DNA of 64,000 nt. Source: Synaphobranchus kaupii (lineage: Eukaryota > Chordata > Actinopteri > Anguilliformes > Synaphobranchidae). The position numbers were made by a program, and so were the translations under genes. Below are positions 21,616-31,645 of the stretch, piece after piece (the first letter of the stretch is position 1; each line of letters opens with the position of its first letter). The DNA lies in NCBI GenBank assembly GCA_029718625.1, contig CM056391.1, forward strand, positions 24,678,141 through 24,742,140. The letters are read 5' to 3'. The notes beneath the pieces were generated by a model that was given only the letters and a program-made list of their open reading frames with translations, did not search any database and was not told the origin of the DNA.

Positions 21616-22110
21616 GGGAGAGAGAGCGGTTACTCTCCCCTACCTGCCTCATGGGCTTGGCTGTCTACAACCCCAGACTCCTTCTCTTCTGCTCTCCACC
21701 TACTCCATTTGCTGAACCAGCTCTCTGGAGTACCTGAACAGCCAGCGTTTTTTCTGCCTGGGGAGACCCAACGTTGATTCTTTTTTTCCTCCTTCTTGAT
21801 CTTGGGTTGTTTGTCTTCACGCCGGCGTACTGGCTTTTTCCCTGACGACTCCGGGTAACGGTGCCTCTGCCGTGTGAGGTGCCTCTCTCTCGTTCCGTAC
21901 CGGGCTTCACCTGTTTCGTCTCGGCGCCGCTGTTTTGCACCTTCCGGCTCAACACCTGGCATTAACCTCCTGCCGAGGTGGGTATAGATCAAACGGCGGG
22001 TGGCCTCACCTGGGGATTTGGATCGGACTCTCCTGGATACTGGGAAGCTCCCTTTCAGCTGACTGCGGCGGGAAACCACGGATCCGAAACTTCAAGTTGC
22101 ATTAGGCTGT
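21480..22110. promoter_or_regulatory. CpG-dense segment, candidate promoter or 5' untranslated exon
   Basis: Against a CpG-poor background this stretch is visibly rich in CG, especially 21820-22090. It contains CT-rich tracts of 5'-UTR type, and two splice-donor-like sites on the plus strand: gaggtgggta near 21975 and tgtgtaagtg near 22109. No protein-like open frame explains it. Inferred only: an unmethylated island with a non-coding first exon is possible. A decayed GC-rich repeat is the alternative. Confidence 0.35.
21566..21627. repeat. (GA)n microsatellite
   Basis: An AG run with occasional agggag interruptions, at the edge of the CpG-dense segment. Confidence 0.97.
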
Positions 22111-22679
22111 GTAAGTGCGAGAGCCCTAACTTGCTGTTGTGTGCTGGTGATGTTGTTTGCTGTAATTTCAAAACAAAACACCACTATTCTAGAAAAATCG
22201 CAGTCCCTCCAGGAAGACTGTTGTCCCACATATGCCCTTTTTTTCACATGTGCAGGGATGAATGACAACAGTGGTGAAAGCTTAGCGTGTGGCGTCTGTG
22301 CTAGAAAAACTCACGCATTGTCACGTAATTGCTTGTGTCACGTAAGTTATGTTGTGAATAGTCAGCCACACGGCTGATTATCCAAGTGAATCAAGCGTAA
22401 GCACCACGAATCACGTATGAGCACAACAGTGTCCTCATCCTGAGCTGTTTCTGGAGATGTTCTTAGAAGAATTTGCTCCCGGACGACTTGAAAAACTGGC
22501 TGCGTTACGTGCCATGGCCCCCATCCCCTCTGTAATTATCCGACTCCTCTGTGATCTCCCCTGACCTCACAGTAAAACTTCAAATGCAATCAACATCTGG
22601 GAAGGTGTGACAGCGCAAAGTTATTGAAGGGGAAATAGGCTGTTCCTCCTTTTATTGCGGCGATAAGCAGGAGGGAAGT

Positions 22680-22960
22680 GGAGGGGGGGGGGCTGTCTAC
22701 TCCTCTGTTCCCGATGAGTCGTGTGCACCGGTGCTCCCGCCGATGATAAAGGAACGGCCCGCCTAACTGTAAATATTTTCCCCTGCAAAAATCAGGGAGG
22801 CCGGCTTAAATATTTATCACCTGCAACGATCGCCGCCCTGGCTGCTCGCGTGGCGCGTGGGGAGTTCTAATCGGCCCCATTCCCCAGGTACGTCCTATAA
22901 AAACCGGCTGATGTACTTCATTTGCAGAGGGCGCGGAGAAACGCCGGGGTGCTTCTAAAG
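22680..22960 (+). promoter_or_regulatory. Second CpG-dense segment with TATA-like box
   Basis: Contains a G10 run (about 22684), dense CG at 22700-22870, and tataaaaa at 22896-22903 inside cgtcctataaaaaccggc. It is non-repetitive by eye and shows no coding motif. TATA placement would predict a start near 22925-22930 if this is a real promoter. Low certainty. Confidence 0.3.
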
Positions 22961-23246
22961 CCTCGAGCGTTACATAAACACAGCCTGGGAAGTCACAATT
23001 TCCTGAGACTTGTGAGATTTATTGCTCACATTTCTTTATTTGAAGATGTCCAATCCCGGAGAAGAAGCTTATTTTATTGTTCTTTGGCACCAGTGCACAA
23101 AACAACTAAAGCTCGGATGTCCTACAGAGAGAGGTGAAGGAAAGAAAGCAATGGCTTAAATCATGGCCCCTCAGGCCCCTGCTGTGTATGCTCTTTTTTG
23201 AGGGTTTTTTTTGGGGGGGTTTTTTGCAGCCAAACTCCTGATCAGT

Positions 23247-23470
23247 TAACATTTACATTTTAGGCATTTAGCAGACACTCTTATCCAAAGCGACTTACAC
23301 AGATTGCATTCCTTTTTTACATAAAATCCATTTATACAGCTGGATATTTACTGAAGCAATTCAGGTTAAGTACCTTGCTCAAGGGTACAACAGCAGCTCC
23401 CCAGCTGGCAATCAAACCCACAACCTTGGAGTCGAGAGCCCAGTTCCCTTACAATTACGGTACACTGCCA
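23247..23470. repeat. Dispersed fish repeat with the gcgacttac core
   Basis: Contains a widely dispersed fish motif: tttagcagacactcttatcc then aaagcgacttac (23268-23299), followed by ttgctcaagggtacaacagc and a conserved tail about caatcaaacccacaacc. I recognise this sequence as common in fish genomes but cannot assign its class with certainty. Confidence 0.7.
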
Positions 23471-23479
23471 CCACAGTTA

Positions 23480-25277
23480 AGCCCATTAGAAGCTTGCCTT
23501 TATTTTATTCCTTGAAATTATTTTCACGTACGATGGGCTTGGCTAGCTAAATCATCCACAAATGGGGTCGTTTCTGTGACCCAGGTGTCTGCACGTTCTG
23601 CCTTCAGGACGCGACAGATTTCAGCTGTCAGTCTTAATTTCATCACTTGGAAAAGGTTACCGTTTCTAAAGGAATCATTTGTCATATAGATCATCGCGCA
23701 AAATGAAAGCAGCCATTGAAAATTGATCTGACTGATTAAAAATCCTGCGTTGTGAATGTGGGTCAGTCAATCTTCAATGCAAGCATTTTCATACGTGGCA
23801 TAACGCACTATGGATATTAAAAGTGTCAATTAAAAGAACATTAACAGCTTGTTACAATTCAGGATTCGCAATTATGTTTGGGATTAAAACCAGCATCCAC
23901 GGGGGCCATAGTCTGCAGTTTGAGACACCCTCTCTGAAAACGGTGGCCTGCGCCCACCGGTGAACCCTTTTTGATGGCGGGTCAGGTGTTTCAGACCTTT
24001 CACACCTTCTGTTTCAGACCTTTTCTCCTCATGGTAATGGTTTCATTATTAACTCCCCCGCAGACGGGAACAGCCTTAATTATGTGCATGTTTACAGCTC
24101 ATAGACACGTACAATGGCTAAGGGCTACTCGGGCAGAACCGAGGTAGAAGTGGAAAAATAGTGTTTAGCGAAGCAGGGAGAAAACGGCATTAGCGTTTCC
24201 ACTTTATTTATACTGAGCACTTTGCCACAGGGCGCATGTTACAAATATTGTGCATTTCAGGCTTTTAAAATGTTATGAAGTGCAATACAACTGTACGCTG
24301 CAGTTTTTTGATTGGACAAGCATTCTCAATGTATTATTTTCACACTGGATCATACACATGCAGGCATTTTATTAAGAAAAACAGTAAAAAAAGAAAAAAG
24401 CCCCCCTTTTTAGCTTCTATAGTGTCATGTATAATGTGAATACTGGATCATACCATAATACAATAGGGGCTAATTGTAACGCAAGTCATAGTAAACTTGC
24501 AGCAGTCATAGTAATTCAGATTTGATTGTTTTTGTTTTTTTGATTGTAGGTGTTTCTACCATACACGCCCTGTTAGTTTTATTAGGGAAAAATCACAAGC
24601 AAAGCAGTAATGATATAGTTAAAGCAGATTTGCTCCCATAATGTATATTGAAACAGTATACTGCAACTGTTTTTCAATATCAAAATGTATTGAGTACTCC
24701 TCAAGATTTATGGTATAAACAAAAATACCTGCTGATACAGTAATATGGACATATGTTTAATTAGTTACTTTTGATTGCCCAATTAATTTGGCCTTTAATG
24801 TTTCCTCTTGTATAAATGCAGAATAAGTTGAAATTTAGAAAGAAGCATACACATGACTGCATGGGAACTCTGTAAATATTCAGTTTAAAAGAAATAAATA
24901 AATAAATTTAACCTCCTTTCTTCTTACAAGAATGCAACAGCACACCAAAGCAGAAAACATGACCGTACAATATGTATACTGACATTCGTACAGCGTTCAT
25001 ACAGTATCTAGAACATAAAGTACATTGTGGAATCTAATACAACAGCACATTTGTAAATCAAATTATTTTGCAAACACTATATATAAACATTGATCTTATG
25101 TAACAAAGTCCTGAGGACATCCTGTTCAGGAGAGTAAGATAGGCAGGTTTGAAAAGAAAGACAAGGACTTGGACACAATGGGCAGTATTGTTTTATCTGT
25201 CACTGATGAGAAAGGTTCCACAATGGAGTGTTCTCTGAATTAAAGCATCGCACAGTAGTCCTGTCAGTGTAGTATTA
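23480..25277. other. Gene-free interval with possible conserved noncoding stretch
   Basis: No coding features. The part at about 23640-24250 is unusually even in base composition, free of recognisable repeats, and carries homeodomain-type ATTA/TAAT sites and octamer-like stretches. The rest is AT-rich. Regulatory function is only a guess. Confidence 0.3.
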
Positions 25278-25903
25278 CAGTGCAGTACATAAGTATTTGG
25301 ACAGTGACACAATATGCGTTGTTTTGGCTCTGTACTCAAGCACATTGGATTTGAAATGGAACAGTGTTAAACAGAGGTTAATGCGCACATTTTCAGCTTT
25401 AATTTGAGGGTTTTTAAGTCCATATCGGGGGAACCGTGTAGCAATTGTAGCCATTTTTATGCATAGTCCCTGTCATTTTAGGGGACCAAAAGTAATTGGA
25501 CAAATTAATATAAACTTAAATAAAGTCATCATATTTAATATTTGGTTGCATATCCTTTGCATGCCATGACTTCCTGATGTCTGTGACCCAACAACATCAA
25601 AAGACTGTTGATATCTTATTTTCAGGGACACTTACAAGTGATACTATAACCTCTCTGCATTTGAATGGATCTCTATTGGAATTGGGGCATGGGACTAGAT
25701 TAAGCTGTAAATGACACAGAAAAAGTATGGAACACACGGTTGGCTAAATGGCATCCGATATGAATGTAAGAACCCTCAAATTTAAGATGAAAGTCTGCAC
25801 TTTAACCTCATAGTCACCATTTCATTTCAAATCCAATGTGCTGGAGTATAGAGCCAAAACAACAAAAATTGTGTCACTGTCCAAATACTTACGAACTGCA
25901 CTG
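25278..25903. mobile_element. MITE family D with long terminal inverted repeats
   Basis: 626 bp. Left end cagtgcagtacataagtatt; the right end is its inverted copy with two changes (cagtgcagttcgtaagtatt read on the minus strand). Arms of about 80 bp match closely and remain alignable to about 170 bp. TA precedes the left end (25276-25277); the right flank has lost TA. The TA target suggests a Tc1/mariner-mobilised element. No transposase remains. Confidence 0.85.
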
Positions 25904-25910
25904 ACAGTGA

Positions 25911-26412
25911 TACAGTACTTCTATGCCTATAGTCTACTGCATGCTGAAGCCAACTGAAGTAAAACCCAAGCCAAACCAACAAAGAAATGCAAAAGAGTGC
26001 TGTAAATTCCCCTCAGTTTTTTTCTACCAGCTTTCCCCAGTGCCTCTGAGGCTTTGTGAGTATACATAGATTTTTTTCTGTCGATTTTAATGCCGTCTAC
26101 AAAATAATCGCAGTCCCTGTGGAAAACCTTGTACGTCTACATGCTTTCTGTTGTTCTTGTTATGAACCAAAGGTGGTATTTTAGTTGAACTGAAGAATTC
26201 TCATTGGTAGTTCTCCAGCTCATCACGATATGCCTAGGATGCTGAGAATACAATACGGTGCCTCCAAGTTTTAATAATAATGCAATGCCTTTTTTGCCTT
26301 CATTTTTTCCATTCTTTAATATCAATACACAAATAACCATTGAAAATATAACACTCATACCAGCCCCATCACATAATGTTCTGTTCTATCATAACTTTGT
26401 CAGAAATGCATG
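25911..26412. other. Unassigned AT-rich interval
   Basis: No gene or repeat recognised. Confidence 0.45.
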
Positions 26413-26943
26413 CACTATATGGCCAAAAGTATCTGGACACCCCTTGGTCTGGGGCTGTTTCATGATTAAGGCTAGACCCTTTAGTTGTAGTGAAGGCACA
26501 TTTTACCGCTACAGCATACAATGATATTCTAGACGATTATGTGCTTCCAACTTTGTGGCAAAAGTTGGGGGAAGGCCCTTTCCTGTTTCAGAATGACAAT
26601 GCCCCCACGCACAAATTGAGGTCCATACAGAAATGGTTTGTTGAGATCGGTTTGGAAGACCCTGACTCACCTGTAGAGAGCCCTGACCTCAACCCCATGA
26701 AAAACCTTTGGGATCAATTGGAAAGCCGACTTTGAGCCAGGCCTAATCGCCCCACATCAGTGCCTGGCCCCACTAATGCTCTTCTGGTTGAACGGAAGCA
26801 AATCCCTGCAACAATGTTCCAACATCTAGTGGAAAGCAGAAGAGTGCAGGCTGTTATAGCAGTAAAGGGGGGGGGGGGGGGGTAACTCCATATTAATGCC
26901 CATGATTTTGGAATGAGATGTTGGATGAGCAGGTGTCCATGAA
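26413..26943 (+). mobile_element. Decayed, internally deleted Tc1/mariner-like element (family E)
   Basis: Begins with the characteristic end cactatatggccaaaagtat and jumps within 40 bp to the middle of a transposase gene. It is interrupted near its right end by a 16-G run (26867-26882), and the right repeat is degraded after ggtgtccat (26935-26943). The N-terminal half of the gene was deleted before or after insertion. Confidence 0.85.
26490..26735 (+). pseudogene. Tc1/mariner transposase C-terminal remnant
   Basis: About 80 codons of the catalytic domain. FQNDNAPTHK holds the second catalytic Asp, and SPDLNPMKNLWDQLESRL is the third-residue block. The usual PIEN/PIEH reads PMKN here, so the catalytic Glu is Lys. 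The frame ends in a stop where relatives continue. Non-functional both by truncation and by this substitution. Confidence 0.88.
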
Positions 26944-27846
26944 TTGTATGTCTCCATTAACAGTTTACAGTCTTCAAGTTTACAATTAGGCACACACAAT
27001 TAAACATTTGAATCAATGTCCTTTCAGGAACTGTATCACGTTTGTTTGCAATGAGAAAATCTATCAGTTGTGGTACACCAAGCCTAGTAGATTATCCATG
27101 TCAAACCAAACCAAAAATGGATAATAAATAAAAACAAACAACAACAAACTGCAAGATTTAGTTTTTTTTAGATGAGGCTTACTTACACAAGTATTTTGGA
27201 GGTATTGACCTGGAAATCAGTTTCGATGGAAAGAAATATTCAATTTGGCTTAATTTTGGTTGGGAACCCCTCACGTCAGAATCCAGCTTGGTAACCGTTT
27301 GTGGTTGGAGCAGAAAGGCCCCACTCAAAGAGCATGGAGTGAGGGCTGGTGATGGAAAAATGTCTTCATCAAAGAGTGGGAAATCCTTGGTGTTCCAATG
27401 ATTAGTATGCATTTTCAAAAACAGGACAGCAGAAGCTTTGGCTGTTTAGAGTTTGTTTCGGATTTGCATTGTCGCTATTATGGATTTGTCGTTCCCAAAG
27501 CGGCTTATTTAGTGCATGTCCATATTCATCTTTTAAACCTGTCTTTGCAACAATTCAGTATAATCCTCTTCTGTTGTTTTATTCATTGAGATTTTCTCAG
27601 GATTTTCCATTGTATTTGGAAAAAATATGGCCTGTCATCAGGGCCAAAAATGTCTTATTGAAAATATTGATCAACAGTACATGTTTTATGGACAGTATAA
27701 CTACTGTAGAACTCTATGGAAATAATAAATGGTCACTCCCCTGGTTTAGCTTAATGGTGTTTTACAGTGAAGCTCCTGAGTGGGCATCCGGTCAAGGCAC
27801 TCACTCAGTAGCTGGCTGTAATCCACACGTGCACCATAGGCCAGAT
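26944..27846. other. Unassigned interval
   Basis: No gene or repeat recognised. Confidence 0.45.
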
Positions 27847-27885
27847 ATGTGTGTGCATGTGTGTGTGTGCATGTGTGTGTGTGTT
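27847..27885. repeat. (GT)n microsatellite
   Basis: GT runs with two gcat interruptions. Confidence 0.93.
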
Positions 27886-27951
27886 TATGCAACCCAGTTA
27901 TGAGCATATCAGGGCTGGAATAACCTACATGTAGAGATCAGGTGATCTGTA

Positions 27952-28945
27952 TGTCATGGTTTATGACCCTTTCTCCCTCGCGGTCGTGTTCCTCGGTCAC
28001 CACACGTGGGCGCTGCTCCGTTAGTGGAGTTTTGGCTCCATCTCATCTTTCGCGGAAGAAGTCATCAGCGTTGACAGGTGTGCGTGCTTTGGGGTGAGCT
28101 ATTTAAGCCCATGTTTCTTTCGTTCTGGGCTTCGATATTGATTGTGGATTGTGATTGTTTGTTGTTTGTGCTGTGGTGTGTTGTTTGGCATTATTTGTGC
28201 TGTTTTGTGTGCGGTTTATTTAGCCCTTTTAAAGTTTTAGCCAGTATGTTTGATCTAGTGTTTTAAGGAGACCGTTTTGCTCCGTTGTGCTCTGTTGTGC
28301 TTTGTTGGAGTTTTGCGGGACTTGCCTTTGTGCTTTGAGCTTTCAGGTTAAATTCCTTTTTTTTGTGTGCTCGTTTCAGTCTCCGCTTTCTGGTCTTTCC
28401 TTTGTCTGTTGCCTAGATCATTTGCCCTTTGCTGTCTCTTTCTCCTCTCTCTGCTGTCTTCTGTGAAAGCAAGAGGAGTCTGTTTACTAAGAGACAGGGC
28501 ATTTTATCATACTGACTTTAGGGCTCTATTTATTCTTAGAGGCAGGGCGTGTATTTTTGTTTGAGCTTGCGTTAGTCTGATAGCCGATAATTCCGGTGCT
28601 GCTGTCCTTTCGTCCTTCTGTACCTTTCTCCGTATATGGAGTTTTGGGCGATTTTGTTCGGAACTGTAGTTCTGTTCGTCCTTCGGTACATGTCTTCCCA
28701 TAGGGAGACCGGGCGATGTTGTGGACATGTTTGTGTGTGACTGCGAGTCTCAGAAAGTAGCCTTGGAACATTAATTCTCTGTTCCTTCGCCTCGTCACAT
28801 ATTCTTTTACTGAGAGGCTAGGGCGTGTGTTTTTCAATTAAGCTTGCGTTATTCATGTTGGATAGTAAAGTTATGGGACGACGGTGCTCCGTCGGCTCGC
28901 CTGTAAAATGTTTCTCTCTCCGGGGAGATCGGGCGTTTACCCCTT
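27952..28945 (+). mobile_element. LTR-like block, part A, with hairpin/GGGCG repeats
   Basis: Starts TGTCATGG, a common start of fish gypsy LTRs, with a TATA-like tatttaag at 28100-28107 and T-rich sequence after it. From 28479 it becomes a series of short inverted repeats, each followed by a GGGC(G) motif, at 28496, 28544, 28646, 28711, 28821 and 28931. One example is gtcttcccatagggagac before cgggcg (28692-28715). The unit around ccttggaac...ctctgttcc (28761-28785) recurs in part B. No gag or pol frame. Inferred: the left portion of a solo LTR or the leader of an unknown retroelement. Confidence 0.5.
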
Positions 28946-30714
28946 TATGAGCTACATAAGTGAAATCGGTAATATATATACATTTCCTGGATCATAAACT
29001 CCATGTCCGCAAGTTTTGCTAAATCTGAGGATGATATGCAGAACTACTAAAGGTCTATGATGCTAAATATAGCAGTGTACCCTGTTGTCCATTAGTGTCT
29101 CCAAATCTATCCAAATGGCTAAATTGTGCACTGCTCTAAATAAAAGATAATTATGATATATTTAACTACAAATCAACAGTTTTGGCTCATAAAACTCACT
29201 TTTGCATAATTTTCAAGTGGGAATTACTGTATTTTCATCAGTATAGGGGGGTAGATATCTATGGGTCCAAAATCCCTATGCAAAACATGTCATAAAATGA
29301 ATAAATTAGTTTTGTGCATTACAAAACAAATACATTTGCTCCTTCTGATGGCTTAAGATGAAAACCATTGATATCACAGTGTTACATACACCTAAATATG
29401 TTGCCTAATCATTCACTCTTGTACCTCAATAAAACATCACTTGTCCCTGTACTCTACAGTATGTATACTTTTGTCCTGGGATTGCATTTTTATGTATTTT
29501 TTAAATTTTTTAAATTTTCCTATGCATAATGATTCCAAGGAAATTTTTACCTTAATCTACCACATATCAGCACACAGTAAATTGGAATGAGCATTTGTCA
29601 TGCCCTAAGAGACAAGTATACCATAGCCTATATTATGTACGATAACATGAACATAAAATAGTATTCCACCATCTGCAAAATGTTCTATCTTCAATGAACA
29701 TCTGTAGCCTACATCAAAAATACATTTAACGATTGCACTAACCTACAGTATGTGAAATTCACTCAAAATGCGAAAATAACAATAGGGCTATCAAACATAT
29801 TGGAAAGACAGTGCTCGAGTGGAAACACGAACGTACATATGTAGCCAGCGAGACCAACGGTATTTTAGACGCAAAAATACTTACATATCGCAAAAGGGAA
29901 ACTCCCCTCCATAATGCGTATTCTATAGAGCTTGCGCAATGCTAGACAGTTAAAACGAAAACTGCCGTTACGCTGGGCTGTAGTAAATTGCTCAAAGCAC
30001 CCAAAAAGACTTTGCATATACCGTTGCTAAGGTTATAATGTAGTCTATTGGCTAAAAAAGCCGACAATTAAACCAGAATTAACTGTAATGAATGGGACAG
30101 GCTTACAGGGCATGGGGGTATTACGCATCGACGTTTCAGATAGTGTTATAGCGGTATAAAGTGTTGTATATTTCTCAAACCGATTCTACCAGACAATAAA
30201 TGACCACTGAATTTTGAAAAGAACATCTCGATGTGTAAAACCAATGGTAGGATTGTATATTTATTTCATATTTAGTAGCATATATTGCTAGTAGAATACA
30301 TGGTAGAATGAGATGGTACTTTCACAGTTTATTTTTCATTTGAGTGAACATGGCTTTTCACGGCTTTTCTGGCATACGATCAGGCTATTGTTGGGTTTAT
30401 CTCGTTGCTATGACGTTATTCTAATTTTATATGATGAATAAATATATTGATGAACTCAAACATAGACGCTATTGTCCACTATGTCATGCATGGGTAGGTA
30501 TAGACTAGGTGGGGGGTTGCTTGATAAATGGACTTGCTACAGGGAAATAGTGACACTTAGAAACTATGTATTCGGCAGAAATCGTCATGAACCATCTACC
30601 AATTTAAAACACAGAGTTTGTGATTTCCAATAATAGTTTGGCTACAGTAGCAACGAATGTCTCAGTTGAGCAGAAAGCTTCCGCCGGCGTCACCTTCTAC
30701 GCAAAGGAGTTAAA
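28946..30714. other. AT-rich DNA separating the two LTR-like parts
   Basis: About 1.77 kb, sharply different in composition from its flanks. It probably entered after the hairpin array formed, since array units resume on the other side. No inverted ends, duplication or transposase was found. An unlisted MITE or a rearrangement are both possible. Confidence 0.4.
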
Positions 30715-31645
30715 CTAGCCATGGAACGTTAAATCTCTGTTCCTGTTCGCCTCGTTATATTCCTCATCATGGAGAGGCAGGGCGTTTATTTTCTACTAAC
30801 TCGTTTTGGTCTTTTAGCCGGTAACTGTCCGGTGCAGCCTGTCCTGTTCGTTCCTTTTTGTACCTGTCTCCGTACATGGAGTTTGACGATTTTGTTCGGA
30901 ACTATGGTCCAGTTTCGTCTTTCGGTGCATGTCTTCCTATGGGGAAGACTGGGCGTTTTTGTTGACAGGTTTGCGTTTGATGGCGAGTCTGAGAGTAGCC
31001 TTGGAACGTTAGATCTCCGTTCCTTTCGCCTCCTGGTATACTAATTTGCTTTAGTTTTCAGTGTTTGTTTGCTGTGTGTTTTGTTTGTGCCATTGTGCTA
31101 CTCACCTGTTCTTATGCGTCTCGTTATCGAGACAGGGAGTTTTATTTCTGGCTCTCTTTAGTCACTTAGCTCTAAAGAGAGTATGGGAGCCCAGTGCTTT
31201 GTGCCATTCGTCTTGTATGGTTATCTTACTGAGAAACCTGGCGTTTGTGCTTTTACTCATTGGCGTGTGACAGTGAGCTGGTTAGTAGCTTTGGTATGTT
31301 TGGTGTGTGTTATTTGTGCCATTGTGCTGCTCGCCTGTTCTTATGCGTCTCGTTTCCGAGACAGGGCGTATGTTATTTCCGGCTCGTTCTCTAGTCACTT
31401 AGCTTGTTGAAGTTTCAGAGCCTAGTGCTTTGTTCCATTCCCTTGGCTTGGTTTTCTTAGTGAAAGACCTGGCGTTTACGCTTCTACTTATTGGTGTGTG
31501 ACAGTGAGCCAGTTAGTCGCTTTGGTACGTGTCTTCCCTGTCTTGTCTCCTTCCCTTATCTGCGGGGTTTCCCGCCTTAGTGGCCCTAGGGCTTAAAGAA
31601 TCCCCTTGCTGCGTTTGGCTGCTCCTACCTCACACGTCATGCCCC
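30715..31645 (+). mobile_element. LTR-like block, part B, with hairpin/GGGCG repeats
   Basis: Continues the pattern of part A: gtcttcctatggggaagac then tgggcg (30931-30954); gtctcgttatcgagac then aggg (31118-31138); gtctcgtttccgagac then agggcg (31347-31368). A unit of about 235 bp is tandemly repeated (about 31065-31299 and 31300-31530, both with gtgccattgtgct and tgtgacagtgag). The end ctcctacctcacacgtcatg (31622-31641) resembles fish gypsy LTR 3' ends. Non-coding. Confidence 0.5.

Noticed and set aside
21347..21715. 122-codon plus-strand frame with an RERE repeat
   Set aside because: The repeat is the (GA)n microsatellite translated; no protein evidence.
21630..22079. 149-codon minus-strand open frame
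   Set aside because: It lies in the CpG-dense, CT-rich stretch; Arg/Lys/Glu-rich low-complexity translation with no domain. Best explained by base composition.
30769..31410. Three overlapping plus-strand frames
   Set aside because: Cys/Phe/Leu-rich translations of the T-rich hairpin array; frames change with each repeat unit, so not coding.
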